The notes under the pieces: generated by a model
What the model was told of the DNA's origin: nothing
Databases searched by the model: none
What the model saw: only the letters and a program-made list of their open reading frames with translations
NCBI RefSeq assembly: GCF_029872055.1
Contig: NZ_JARXNQ010000008.1
Span: forward strand, 1 to 35,945
Direction of reading: 5' to 3'
DNA: 35,945 nucleotides
DNA from: Sulfurimonas sp. C5
GTDB taxonomy: Bacteria > Campylobacterota > Campylobacteria > Campylobacterales > Sulfurimonadaceae
Translations under genes and position numbers: made by a program
Part shown: piece by piece, positions 8,703-16,316 of the stretch
Position numbering within the stretch: position 1 is the stretch's first letter
How the letters are laid out: each line of letters begins with the position of its first letter

Positions 8703-9179
8703 TTATATAAATAGTGATATGTATACCCAAATACCAGTCATAGATGTAAATATGATTCCTACAAAACTTTTAATTGCCATAAGTTTATGTTTGTTTGTCA
8801 TTTCACCCGGGATTTCGTTGTTTTTGAACCATCCGTTTGCTTTAATGATTGTTAATGTCCAATATACGAAAGTTGCCACTGCTATTGCTATATGAAAAAT
8901 CAAAACAAACAGCGCGTACGTATAACTTACCTCTGCGTCTGAAGCAAAAGTATCAAAACCACCGCCTACTCTTACACCGTATTCAAAATATACTACCACT
9001 AACACTGAAACAACATAAATAATGTTTTGTGCAGCAGCATGCAGTTTATACAAACCTTTTTTTGCAAGCATGATTGCCGAATAGATCAATAACGGTAAAA
9101 CAGCGACAATGATTGTCACAACATCCATAAAAAGAGGTGCTCTAGTTCCTAAAAAACCTTGTGAAAACATATATTCCAT
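8703..9179 (-). CDS. Multi-pass membrane protein, DUF420-like
   Basis: 158 residues with four strong hydrophobic segments (about 17-38, 50-68, 87-110 and 137-156). Histidines sit at helix edges (LHAAAQ, IFHIAIA, NKHKLMA), a pattern I associate with the DUF420/YozB family. Function is unknown. The coding sequence begins on the base after the DedA stop codon, and bcp follows 12 bases later, so it belongs to the same transcript. Confidence 0.6.
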   Translation of the reverse strand: MEYMFSQGFLGTRAPLFMDVVTIIVAVLPLLIYSAIMLAKKGLYKLHAAAQNIIYVVSVLVVVYFEYGVRVGGGFDTFASDAEVSYTYALFVLIFHIAIAVATFVYWTLTIIKANGWFKNNEIPGEMTNKHKLMAIKSFVGIIFTSMTGIWVYISLFI

Positions 9180-9782
9180 CTAAGAAGCCTTTTTGATTTT
9201 AATTTTGTAGTAAATTATAGAAAACATTATAACTAAAATAATAATTGTAAATGTTATTTGCTTTAGGTATTGATTGATAAGTTCTTGATTTTCCCCTATA
9301 AAATATCCCAGTAAGATTAAAACCATAGCCCATAAGCCTGCACCTAATGCGGTAAATATAGAGAACTTCACAATATTCATATGTGCCAGTCCCGCAGGAA
9401 TTGATATAAGCTGTCTTACAGCAGGGATAAGTCTTCCCGTAAAAGTGGAAACAGAACCGTGTTTTTCAAAAAAAACATCCATTTTATGAAGAGTCTTTTC
9501 AGCAATGAAAAAGTACTTTCCAAATTTTTGTAAAAATTTTCTTCCAACAAAATAAGCCAAATAGTAGTTAATCAAAGCACCTACCATCGAACCGCCTATT
9601 GCATTTATCGCAATCAACCAAATACTCATCTTCTCTTGCGAAGCAAGATAACCTGCCGGTACCAGTACTATTTCACTCGGAAAAGGGATAAAACTGGATT
9701 CTATAGCCATTAGGATAAATATACCCGGATAACCAAATTCAAAAATCTGATCAACCAAAAACTGTGCGAGTTCTTTAAGCAT
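9180..9782 (-). CDS. DedA-family membrane protein
   Basis: 200 residues. The conserved block ESSFIPFPSEIVLVPAGYLA near residues 28-47 and the motif GRLIPAVRQLISIPAGLAHM are diagnostic for DedA/SNARE-associated membrane proteins. Several members act as undecaprenyl-phosphate or phospholipid flippases in the inner membrane. Its start overlaps the end of murG by 8 bases, so it is translationally coupled to the lipid II transferase. A role in recycling undecaprenyl phosphate would suit that setting, but this is inference. Confidence 0.88.
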   Translation of the reverse strand: MLKELAQFLVDQIFEFGYPGIFILMAIESSFIPFPSEIVLVPAGYLASQEKMSIWLIAINAIGGSMVGALINYYLAYFVGRKFLQKFGKYFFIAEKTLHKMDVFFEKHGSVSTFTGRLIPAVRQLISIPAGLAHMNIVKFSIFTALGAGLWAMVLILLGYFIGENQELINQYLKQITFTIIILVIMFSIIYYKIKIKKAS

Positions 9783-10803
9783 GCGCAGTTTCCTCCAGCT
9801 CTTTAATCATTTTCATCGCTACATCTTCTTCATTGTACGTTAAAAGTTTACGGCTTTTTATTTCAAGATCAGGATTTTTAATAACATGGAGTAATTTTGA
9901 TTTGAGTTCTTCTGATTCTCGCTCACACCATCCCAGATCATTATCAACAATAAACTTGGCATTGAAATATTGATGATCCCCTGCTGCATGTGGATATGGA
10001 ATATAAAAAGCGGGACACCCGTTTGTACTCAGTTCCCAAAGTGTTGAAGCCCCTGCTCTGCTTACCGCAAGATCGGCTTTTGCAATCAGGTCAGGTAACT
10101 CTTTTGTAAAACCGTACAATTCTACATCATCGATTCCAAGTTTTGCATATTCATCTTGAACTCTTTGCAGATCGGCTTCTCCTGCCTGATGTATAATTCT
10201 GATATCTTGCTTTTTTAGTTTCCAGGCAACACTCAGAGCCAAATCATTAATAGCTTTTGCTCCATGACTACCACCCAAAAATATGATAGTTTTGAGGTCT
10301 GTTCTCACCCTTGCCGTTTTTGTAAAAACCTCTTTTACGGGATAGCCTTGAATCGAAGAGTTGTTGTCATATGCCGAGATAAAACGTTTTGCAAAAGGTT
10401 TTAACAGTTCGTTCAAACGTCCTGTTTTTGCATTTTGTTCATGAATAAAAAGCGGACGAAATAGTGAAAGTGTTGCAAAAGATGCAGCAGCTGCCGAAAA
10501 ACCACCTACACTGTAAGTTGCTTGGATATGATGCTTTTTAAGTATTTTTCTAGCTCTCAAGAAGGCTTTAAAAACTTTATAAAGTGCTTTTATTTTTCCA
10601 AAACCTTTTTGATTGACAACACCTGTCGTTTCTAAAAAATAAACATGTGAGAACTCGCTGTGCTCTGCAAAATATTTTTGATCCTGTCCTTTATTAGAAC
10701 CGATAAATATAGCTTCATGTCCGTCGTTTACGGCCGCTTCGACTAAAGCTTCTGCGACCATTAAATGACCGCCCGTTCCACCGCCAGTTATACAAAGTTT
10801 CAT
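9775..10803 (-). CDS. murG: Lipid II synthase MurG
   Basis: A 342-residue GT28 glycosyltransferase that adds GlcNAc from UDP-GlcNAc to lipid I on the inner face of the membrane, giving lipid II. GGGTGGH at 7-13 is the N-terminal loop, FIHEQNAKTGRLN the acceptor-side motif, and FLGGSHGAKAIN plus the late SRAGASTLWEL and PYPHAAGDHQ blocks belong to the UDP-GlcNAc site. It lies 9 bases after ftsW, a classic division and cell-wall pairing. Confidence 0.97.
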   Translation of the reverse strand: MKLCITGGGTGGHLMVAEALVEAAVNDGHEAIFIGSNKGQDQKYFAEHSEFSHVYFLETTGVVNQKGFGKIKALYKVFKAFLRARKILKKHHIQATYSVGGFSAAAASFATLSLFRPLFIHEQNAKTGRLNELLKPFAKRFISAYDNNSSIQGYPVKEVFTKTARVRTDLKTIIFLGGSHGAKAINDLALSVAWKLKKQDIRIIHQAGEADLQRVQDEYAKLGIDDVELYGFTKELPDLIAKADLAVSRAGASTLWELSTNGCPAFYIPYPHAAGDHQYFNAKFIVDNDLGWCERESEELKSKLLHVIKNPDLEIKSRKLLTYNEEDVAMKMIKELEETAHA

Positions 10804-10812
10804 CTCTTTTCC

Positions 10813-11976
10813 CTAACTCATATCTGCTTTTTTTGAACCCATCAGTACCATACCTATAGCCAAACAGGCTCCCAGCATTGCCGAACCACCGTAAGATAAA
10901 AATGGTACTGAGATCCCTTTAATAGGAGTAATTCCACTAATCCCGTAAGCATTAACCAAAAATTCGAACGATAGTACCAATCCGATTCCAATACTAAAAA
11001 GATATACAGATCCGTCTTTCGTACGGTTTGCCACTTTAAAAATTCTCTGTAACATCCACATAAAAATAAATACTACAAATAATATACCAATAAAACCGAA
11101 TTCTTCGGCAATACCCGCCAAAACAAAGTCGGTATGTACCTCTGATAAGAAACCGAGTTTAAAAGTACCGTTTCCAAGACCAACACCGAAAAGTCCGCCG
11201 TTATGAATAGCATTTAAAGAGTGTCCAATCTGATACGGCTCTACTTCAACGGGGACACGCAGTTTATCGGCAACAAAATCGGGCATCAGTTCCAAAACGG
11301 AATTTTGGGCTAAAGCCCACCACGATTTAATACGTGCAATACGGTGCTCGGCAGTTAAGATAAAGAGTACGACTGCTAAAAAAATACCGCCCAAAATTGT
11401 CAAGAAAAACCTAAAACTGCTTCCTGCAAAAATAAGCATAAAAAGAAGAGTACCGCCAAGAACGACAACCTGCCCAAGATCTTTTTGTAAAAATGCGATG
11501 ATAAACATAGCTGCAACAAACACTACCGCATAAGGTAGGAAACGGCGAAATTCACTTCTGATCCCCATCCCGTTGTGATGTCCCAGTTTTCTCGAAAAAC
11601 TCCACGCCAAGAAATATACAAATCCGACTTTAAAAAACTCAACCGGTGCAAGAGAAAAGCCCGCAATTTTCATCCATCTTTTTGCTCCACCCACTTCTGA
11701 AACTATACTTTCAGGTAAAAACGGCATTGCGATCATTAAAATCAGTGAACCGAAAAACAAAGTAAACCCAAGTGGCTTTAGGTGTTTGTCCGGATCTCCA
11801 AGTGAGAGAATATAGATCAGCGTGATACCGACAATTCCAAAAAAAGTTTGCCTGATCGCAAAATGGAACTCCCCAGTATCAAAAAGTAAAACGGTATATT
11901 CTGTTAAAGAATACGAAACCACTATACTTATTGCTATAAGTATAGCAACCAAAGTAAAAAGTTTTCTATCGGCCAT
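10813..11976 (-). CDS. ftsW: SEDS-family septal peptidoglycan polymerase FtsW
   Basis: 387 residues, polytopic, SEDS fold. The motif GGAKRWMKIAGFSLAPVEFFKVGF and the C-terminal PFLSYGGSAMLGACLAIG are family hallmarks, as is the extracytoplasmic loop with GLFGVGLGNGTFKLGFL. SEDS proteins polymerise glycan strands from lipid II with a partner penicillin-binding protein. RodA is the close relative, but direct linkage to murG favours FtsW. The ATG lies 5 bases after the preceding gene. Confidence 0.92.
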   Translation of the reverse strand: MADRKLFTLVAILIAISIVVSYSLTEYTVLLFDTGEFHFAIRQTFFGIVGITLIYILSLGDPDKHLKPLGFTLFFGSLILMIAMPFLPESIVSEVGGAKRWMKIAGFSLAPVEFFKVGFVYFLAWSFSRKLGHHNGMGIRSEFRRFLPYAVVFVAAMFIIAFLQKDLGQVVVLGGTLLFMLIFAGSSFRFFLTILGGIFLAVVLFILTAEHRIARIKSWWALAQNSVLELMPDFVADKLRVPVEVEPYQIGHSLNAIHNGGLFGVGLGNGTFKLGFLSEVHTDFVLAGIAEEFGFIGILFVVFIFMWMLQRIFKVANRTKDGSVYLFSIGIGLVLSFEFLVNAYGISGITPIKGISVPFLSYGGSAMLGACLAIGMVLMGSKKADMS

Positions 11977-11981
11977 TTTCT

Positions 11982-12506
11982 CTACTTGATTTTATTGATT
12001 TTGAGGACAAATTCAACTTCAGGCTTAGAGAGGTGCAGCTCTTTTGCGATAGTTTCAATAGAAACACCTTGTTTGAAAAGAGAGATAATTTTTTCATCAT
12101 CGTTTGCATGGATAGATGTAGGAATGGAGATCTGCTTCACACCGCTTTCAAGCTGAGCAATTCTATGTTCAATCTGCCCTTCAATAAGTTCAATGTTAGA
12201 CTGTAGTTGTTTCAGTGCGACAGAAAGCGGTTGTACCATATCATACACATTACGCTCTATCTCTTGATAGATCTCATCATCATTCATTCTGTTTGCATTG
12301 CTTTTAAAAGCATTTTCTGTTTCAGAGAGTTGTTTTTTCAGATAAAACAGTTCTCGGTTCAAATCTTCTACAACAGAAGCAACCGAGCGAATATTTTTTG
12401 AGTATGTAGTATCTTTCGTATATACGTAATACAGAAGATATAAAATAATAAGTGCCATAACAATGACAACATACTCTAATTGGAAGTTTATCTGATCTAA
12501 ATTCAA
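11982..12506 (-). CDS. Membrane-anchored coiled-coil protein with C-terminal HTH (DUF6115-like)
   Basis: 174 residues. One transmembrane helix at about 12-29, a long charged helical/coiled-coil region at about 40-122, then a C-terminal segment (138-171, SIETIAKELHLSKPEVEFVL) that reads like a helix-turn-helix of the sigma-region-4 kind. It resembles a Campylobacterota family I know as DUF6115, from memory. The start is TTG, and the four bases TTGA are shared between its start and the stop of the preceding gene. Immediate proximity to ftsW and murG hints at a link to cell growth or division; the function is not known. Confidence 0.7.
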   Translation of the reverse strand: MNLDQINFQLEYVVIVMALIILYLLYYVYTKDTTYSKNIRSVASVVEDLNRELFYLKKQLSETENAFKSNANRMNDDEIYQEIERNVYDMVQPLSVALKQLQSNIELIEGQIEHRIAQLESGVKQISIPTSIHANDDEKIISLFKQGVSIETIAKELHLSKPEVEFVLKINKIK

Positions 12507-13027
12507 TTGTTTCTCTCTTTTAACTCTCTAATTTGTACACGTTCGCGAGCAGTCATATAAGATGCCCACTCTTTTTCGTCTCTTTCGTGAATACGGATAA
12601 ATTTCGCCAGTGTATCGCTCTGTGCTTCAAAAAAGACTCCGACATCTCTTTTTGGATGTACAGGCATCTCAAGTCTTCCGTAATAAACTTTACCCGTTTC
12701 AAGTAAAGCCTCTTTTAATTTAAAATGCTCAAAACCTATAGAGTCAACTTCTGCCTGTGTTGTCAATGAGACTCTTTTTGGCGTTTCATTTTTCAAAAAG
12801 GCTTCAAGTGCATCTATTTTTCTGTGTAACTCCACCATCAAGTTTAATAACACAGGATCACTCTCGCTTGTTTCACCTCTTGCTTTTGCAAGTTTGAGCC
12901 ACTGGCTGATAGGATCATCATCACTTTCACTTAAACTTTGATACTCACGCTCATATGCTTCTTTATCAAGGTCTGCTTCACTAAAAGCTATACTAATCGG
13001 TGCCGGTACTAAACGAGGTTCATTCAT
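12503..13027 (-). CDS. Probable PilZ-like domain protein
   Basis: 174 residues, soluble, acidic N-terminal half (SLSESDDDPISQWL), then a C-terminal half (about 85-174) with the strand pattern and the phrases IGFEHFKLKEALLETGKV, LEMPVHP and FIRIHERDEKEWASYM, reminiscent of PilZ domains. The canonical c-di-GMP signature RxxxR plus DxSxxG is not intact (KRVSLTTQAEVDSIGFE), so ligand binding is uncertain. It overlaps both neighbours by four bases (ATGA with mqnP, TTGA with the next gene), so the three are translationally linked. It could equally be an unrelated beta-barrel domain. Confidence 0.6.
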   Translation of the reverse strand: MNEPRLVPAPISIAFSEADLDKEAYEREYQSLSESDDDPISQWLKLAKARGETSESDPVLLNLMVELHRKIDALEAFLKNETPKRVSLTTQAEVDSIGFEHFKLKEALLETGKVYYGRLEMPVHPKRDVGVFFEAQSDTLAKFIRIHERDEKEWASYMTARERVQIRELKERNN

Positions 13028-13884
13028 GCAAACATCCTATCAAGTACTATGAAAATAAAAAATGCAATTCCTAAATAACCGTTTACTGTAAAGAATGCAC
13101 GATCTATCTGTGTAAAATCACGACGAACAAGCTTTTGCTCATATGCAAGTACAAAACCGCTGCCCAAAGCTGCTACTAAAGCAAAAAATCCAAGCCCAGC
13201 AGCCCAAACAAACAGCAGCCAAAAAAGTACTGCCAAACCGTGAAAAATAGCGGAGATAAACAGCGTTGATTCAGCCCCGTATTTTGAAGGGATTGAGTGC
13301 AGTCCTTTTTCAATATCGTATTCCATATCTTGGAGCGAGTAAAGCAGATCAAATCCTGCTACCCAGAAAATCACACCCAATGATAAAAGAACAGACCACA
13401 TAGGAATCTCCGCAGTAACAGCTATAACACCTGCAATCGGTGCAAGACCTAAAGAGATCCCTAAAATAATATGTGCTAAAGATGAAAAACGTTTAAAGTA
13501 AGAATAAGAGCCAAGTACAAGTAAAATAGGTATAGAGAGTTGAAAAGCTAAAGGGTTAATAAGATACGCAACGACAATAAATGCAAGAGCATTAACCCCA
13601 ATGAAAATTAAAATAGAAGTAGCATCAAGTCTTCCGTCAACATTTGGACGCTTGGCTGTTCTTGGGTTTTGTGCATCGATATCACGATCAGCATAACGAT
13701 TTACTCCCATCGCAAAATTTCTGGCAGTTACAGCCGCGAGTGCTCCCAGAAAAAGTAATCCAAATCCAAACCATCCGTTTGCTGCTACAACCATAGCAAT
13801 AAATATAAACGGCAGTGAAAAAATAGAGTGTTCAAACATTACAAGTTCGTTAAAGTCTTTTAGTTTTTGTTTTAAATCTTGCAA
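13024..13884 (-). CDS. mqnP: Menaquinone-pathway prenyltransferase MqnP (UbiA family)
   Basis: 286 residues with about eight transmembrane helices and the two Asp-rich motifs of UbiA enzymes: NRYADRDID (62-70) and DMEYD (186-190). Together with mqnC elsewhere in the window this points to MqnP, which prenylates 1,4-dihydroxy-6-naphthoate in the futalosine pathway; a 4-hydroxybenzoate transferase is unlikely in a menaquinone-only phylum. The start codon is TTG at 13884, chosen because AAAAGGGG lies 6 bases upstream and the next ATG is at residue 16. It opens the long minus-strand run down to 7440. Confidence 0.88.
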   Translation of the reverse strand: MQDLKQKLKDFNELVMFEHSIFSLPFIFIAMVVAANGWFGFGLLFLGALAAVTARNFAMGVNRYADRDIDAQNPRTAKRPNVDGRLDATSILIFIGVNALAFIVVAYLINPLAFQLSIPILLVLGSYSYFKRFSSLAHIILGISLGLAPIAGVIAVTAEIPMWSVLLSLGVIFWVAGFDLLYSLQDMEYDIEKGLHSIPSKYGAESTLFISAIFHGLAVLFWLLFVWAAGLGFFALVAALGSGFVLAYEQKLVRRDFTQIDRAFFTVNGYLGIAFFIFIVLDRMFA

Positions 13885-13953
13885 ACGCCCACCCCTTTTG
13901 TTATAGTCTTAGATATTTTAACCAATCTAGTATTAAAATGATATAATTTCACA
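13885..13953. promoter_or_regulatory. Divergent promoter region mqnP / miaA
   Basis: A 69-base region. On the plus strand the extended -10 TGATATAAT (13939-13947) ends 7 bases before the miaA ATG, with no ribosome binding site. On the minus strand TAAAAT (13914-13919) or TATAAC (13900-13905) could serve mqnP, whose AAAAGGGG binding site is clear. Confidence 0.55.
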
Positions 13954-14862
13954 ATGATTGAACTAGCTATAATTGGACCAACGGCATCAGGTAAGAGTGA
14001 TTTAGCCATAAAAATTGCACAAAAAATTGATGCTTATATCCTCTCAATTGACTCTCTTAGTATCTATAAAGAGATTGATATTGTCTCAGCAAAACCTTCA
14101 AAAGAGGAACTCTCACAAGTTAAGCACTTTGGAATTGATGAACTCTATCCAAATGAATATTTCAGTGTAGAGATTTTAATTCAAATATATAAAAATGTTA
14201 TTCGAGAATGTCAAAACTATTCTAAAAACTTGGTAATAGTAGGCGGTACATCATTTTATTTAAAATCTTTACTAGATGGTCTTTCAACACTTCCAGAAAT
14301 TACTGAAACAGTAAAAAAAGAGGTTGAAACAAAACTACAAGATCTGCAGGCTTGTTACAGCTTTTTATCCGATCTCGATCCTGATTATATGCAAAATATC
14401 GATAAAAATGATCGTTATCGTATAGAAAAAGCCTTACTAATCTATGAAGCTTCAAAACTTTCACCGTCAGAATGGTTCAAACAAAATCCGCCAAAACCGA
14501 TTATCAAAAACTTGGAGATTTTCAATATTGATGTAGATCGAGAAACTTTGAGAGAACGTATTAATCTTCGTACAAAAAAGATGGCTGATTCAGGGCTAAT
14601 TGATGAAATAGCTTATCTGGAGCAAAAATATACTCGCTTGCCTAACTCAATGGGAGCTATCGGAATAGTTGAAGTGTTAGAGTATCTTGACGGGAAAATA
14701 ACAAAAGAGGAGATGGTACAGCTTATTGCTATACATACTGCCCAGCTTGCCAAAAGACAGCAAACATTTAACCGCACTCAATTTGAAAATATCACGAGTG
14801 CGAAACTGGAAGATCTAGAAGAGATTATTTTAAATAATAACTTTTCATTCCAAAACTCCTAA
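13954..14862 (+). CDS. miaA: tRNA dimethylallyltransferase MiaA
   Basis: A 302-residue enzyme that transfers a dimethylallyl group to N6 of A37 in tRNAs reading UNN codons. The P-loop GPTASGKSD is at 8-16, followed by the IDSLSIYKEIDIVSAKPS block (family consensus DSxQxY...TAKP) and GGTSFYLKSLLDGL. C-terminal INLRTKKM and SMGAIGIVEVLEYL also fit. Transcription is probably leaderless: a perfect extended -10 sits immediately before the ATG and there is no Shine-Dalgarno. Confidence 0.96.
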   Translation: MIELAIIGPTASGKSDLAIKIAQKIDAYILSIDSLSIYKEIDIVSAKPSKEELSQVKHFGIDELYPNEYFSVEILIQIYKNVIRECQNYSKNLVIVGGTSFYLKSLLDGLSTLPEITETVKKEVETKLQDLQACYSFLSDLDPDYMQNIDKNDRYRIEKALLIYEASKLSPSEWFKQNPPKPIIKNLEIFNIDVDRETLRERINLRTKKMADSGLIDEIAYLEQKYTRLPNSMGAIGIVEVLEYLDGKITKEEMVQLIAIHTAQLAKRQQTFNRTQFENITSAKLEDLEEIILNNNFSFQNS

Positions 14863-15140
14863 AGACTTTAAAGAATTTAGACTTTTATAATTATGAATAC
14901 TTTTTGGAACATGTGAAGTTCATAGTTTTTTTTATGCTCCGCAAGTAAGAGCATTTTGGAATTAAAAATGTAATCGTCAAAACGACTATAATAAGGTAAT
15001 GCACTGTTCAATATTCTAAATCATAAAGTTGATTAATTATGTATGTTGTAACTATCCACTTTTGTTGAATTATCCAAGACTGTTGAAAACTTTATTAACA
15101 GTCCTGGAATAAAATAAATACTACTTTTATAGTAGATGTT
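14863..15140. other. Intergenic region with several hairpins, no gene seen
   Basis: 278 bases with no convincing reading frame. It contains ATGCTC/GAGCAT (14934-14954, 6-bp stem, preceded by eight T and followed by TTTT), a candidate miaA terminator; a CCAAGACTGTT/AACAGTCCTGG stem of ten pairs with one mismatch (15074-15107); and CTACT/AGTAG (15121-15135), which on the minus strand is followed by a T-rich stretch and may end the next gene. Confidence 0.5.
15074..15107. repeat. Inverted repeat, ten pairs with one mismatch
   Basis: CCAAGACTGTT and AACAGTCCTGG pair around a 12-base AT-rich loop. No T-run follows on either strand, so it does not look like a plain terminator. It could be the end of a small RNA or an operator. 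Confidence 0.45.
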
Positions 15141-15596
15141 TTATAACTTACTTGCCGCTACATTAGCATAAAAAGAGTTCTGTAGTTCTTGTACACAACT
15201 TTGTGCTTTCTCAGCTATTCGTGAATTTTTATCTTTAACGCCAAGATTCATAGTAAAACTGTTTTGAGAAACTTTTACATCTAATGTAACTGTTTCAGAT
15301 ATCGTTTTTCTAGGGAATATATGAGTATGTTGTTGAGGACGATGTGCTGCATGATTAGAATATTTTTTGCGTTCAGAAAAACTTTTTGTAAAAGTCAGTT
15401 TATTTGCATCTTCATTTGTAAGTACCCATGATTTATCTGCTGCTGCATCTTTAAAAGCATTTTTAAGCTCGATCAGATCATAACTATTTTTAAAAGTATT
15501 TTGTACTTCTATTGAATCTATGTGAGTACTTTGTGCCTGAACATTAGTGAGTAAAACACTAGCCGAAACTATTGCTGATAGAAGAATTTTTTTCAT
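15141..15596 (-). CDS. Small exported protein of unknown function
   Basis: 151 residues with a clear signal peptide (MKKILLSAIVSASVLLTNVQA, cleavage before QST), so the mature protein of about 130 residues is periplasmic. It is basic and contains an AAHRPQQHTHIFPRK segment with four histidines within about 16 residues, and a single Cys near the C-terminus. AAAGGA precedes the ATG at good spacing. I do not recognise the family. It lies in a loose region next to another small exported protein, without operon spacing. Confidence 0.7.
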   Translation of the reverse strand: MKKILLSAIVSASVLLTNVQAQSTHIDSIEVQNTFKNSYDLIELKNAFKDAAADKSWVLTNEDANKLTFTKSFSERKKYSNHAAHRPQQHTHIFPRKTISETVTLDVKVSQNSFTMNLGVKDKNSRIAEKAQSCVQELQNSFYANVAASKL

Positions 15597-15696
15597 ATTT
15601 TTTCCTTTGTTTTATATTTTAAATTTGTAATTATTTAGACAGAGTTTTCTCTCATGTCTATAATGTATTTTGAAACTTGTTATTGGGAGTAGATAG

Positions 15697-15981
15697 TTAT
15701 AAAACTTTAGGAGGTTTATGAATTTTTAAGAGAAATTCTTGCTTTGAAAGTTTATTATGAAAATCTATTTTTTTTACTAGAACATGAGAATCGATTACAC
15801 TTTTGTAAAAGTTAAAAAATAGTCTATCGTTATCATCAGTTTCTTCTGAGACATCAGATATCTCTGAAACTTTTTGTTCCACTAACACCATCTCTGAAGA
15901 ATTATCTACAAATAATTGTGCTTCTAAAGATATCGTAAACAATGCTACCAGCAGAATGACTACTAACGATTTCATTTTCAT
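15697..15981 (-). CDS. Small exported protein of unknown function
   Basis: 94 residues with a signal peptide (MKMKSLVVILLVALFTISLEA). The mature part of about 73 residues has an acidic stretch (SDVSEETDDNDR) followed by a basic one (HNKLSKQEFLLKIHK). No family recognised. There is no Shine-Dalgarno; TACAAT ends exactly 7 bases before the ATG, which suggests a leaderless message and supports this start. It could be a real small gene or a chance frame; the signal peptide favours a gene. Confidence 0.6.
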   Translation of the reverse strand: MKMKSLVVILLVALFTISLEAQLFVDNSSEMVLVEQKVSEISDVSEETDDNDRLFFNFYKSVIDSHVLVKKIDFHNKLSKQEFLLKIHKPPKVL

Positions 15982-16035
15982 GACAAAATTGTAATCTTTT
16001 GTGAGTTAATAATTAGTAAACGACAAAATTGTAAT
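15982..16035. repeat. Two direct copies of a 14-base sequence, 40 bases apart
   Basis: GACAAAATTGTAAT at 15982-15995 and 16022-16035. The first copy contains the -10 box of the gene starting at 15981. The 40-base period is close to four helical turns, as expected if a protein bound both on one face, or if the promoter had been duplicated. Confidence 0.6.
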
Positions 16036-16202
16036 TGTCTAAACTGGAATGTCCCCACTAAAATAGACTGTTACTAAACCAGTAAGTTTTGGAATATGCT
16101 CAATACTTCAAGAAAATATTTAATAACTAGTCCTGCTCTAAACATAAGAAAAATTATGACAATCTGCAAAATATATAAAGATGCTTTATTTTTTATGGGA
16201 AA

Positions 16203-16307
16203 ATGCTAACAAAGGAGAGCAGTTTGAAGTTTCAAGAAACAAGCTATATTAAAATTAGAATTAAAATGCTCCTACATCGTATTAGAAAAATGATGCTACG
16301 AGTTTGA
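16203..16307 (+). CDS. Possible basic micro-ORF ahead of the zinc-ribbon gene
   Basis: An in-frame stretch from ATG 16203 to TGA 16307 (34 residues), or from TTG 16224 (27 residues). The TTG has a very good ribosome binding site (AAAGGAG, 16211-16217, 6 bases away), better than that of the following gene. The peptide is strongly basic (IKIRIKMLLHRIRKMMLRV) and would form a cationic amphipathic helix. It ends 9 bases before the zinc-ribbon start, so it could be a leader peptide coupling translation, a membrane-active peptide, or a decayed gene end. Real coding status is uncertain. Confidence 0.35.
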   Translation: MLTKESSLKFQETSYIKIRIKMLLHRIRKMMLRV

Positions 16308-16316
16308 TAAAAAATC

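Larger units (their letters stand above)
15982..16316. other. Intergenic region with duplicated promoter-like repeat and a possible micro-ORF
   Basis: 335 bases. The 14-base sequence GACAAAATTGTAAT occurs at 15982-15995 and again at 16022-16035, 40 bases apart. Both copies carry TACAAT on the minus strand, and the second also forms the inverted repeat GACAA/TTGTC (16022-16039). A TTACT/AGTAA hairpin follows (16071-16085). A basic micro-ORF at 16203-16307 is listed separately. A 37-codon frame starting at 16096 has no convincing start signal. Confidence 0.5.

Noticed and set aside
15982-16039. Direct repeats as transposon target duplication or attachment site
   Set aside because: Only 26 bases lie between the copies, with no transposase, integrase or tRNA nearby.
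16096-16209. 37-codon plus-strand frame before the micro-ORF, possible frameshifted gene remnant
   Set aside because: Not recognisable as part of any family and lacks a binding site; too short to call a pseudogene.
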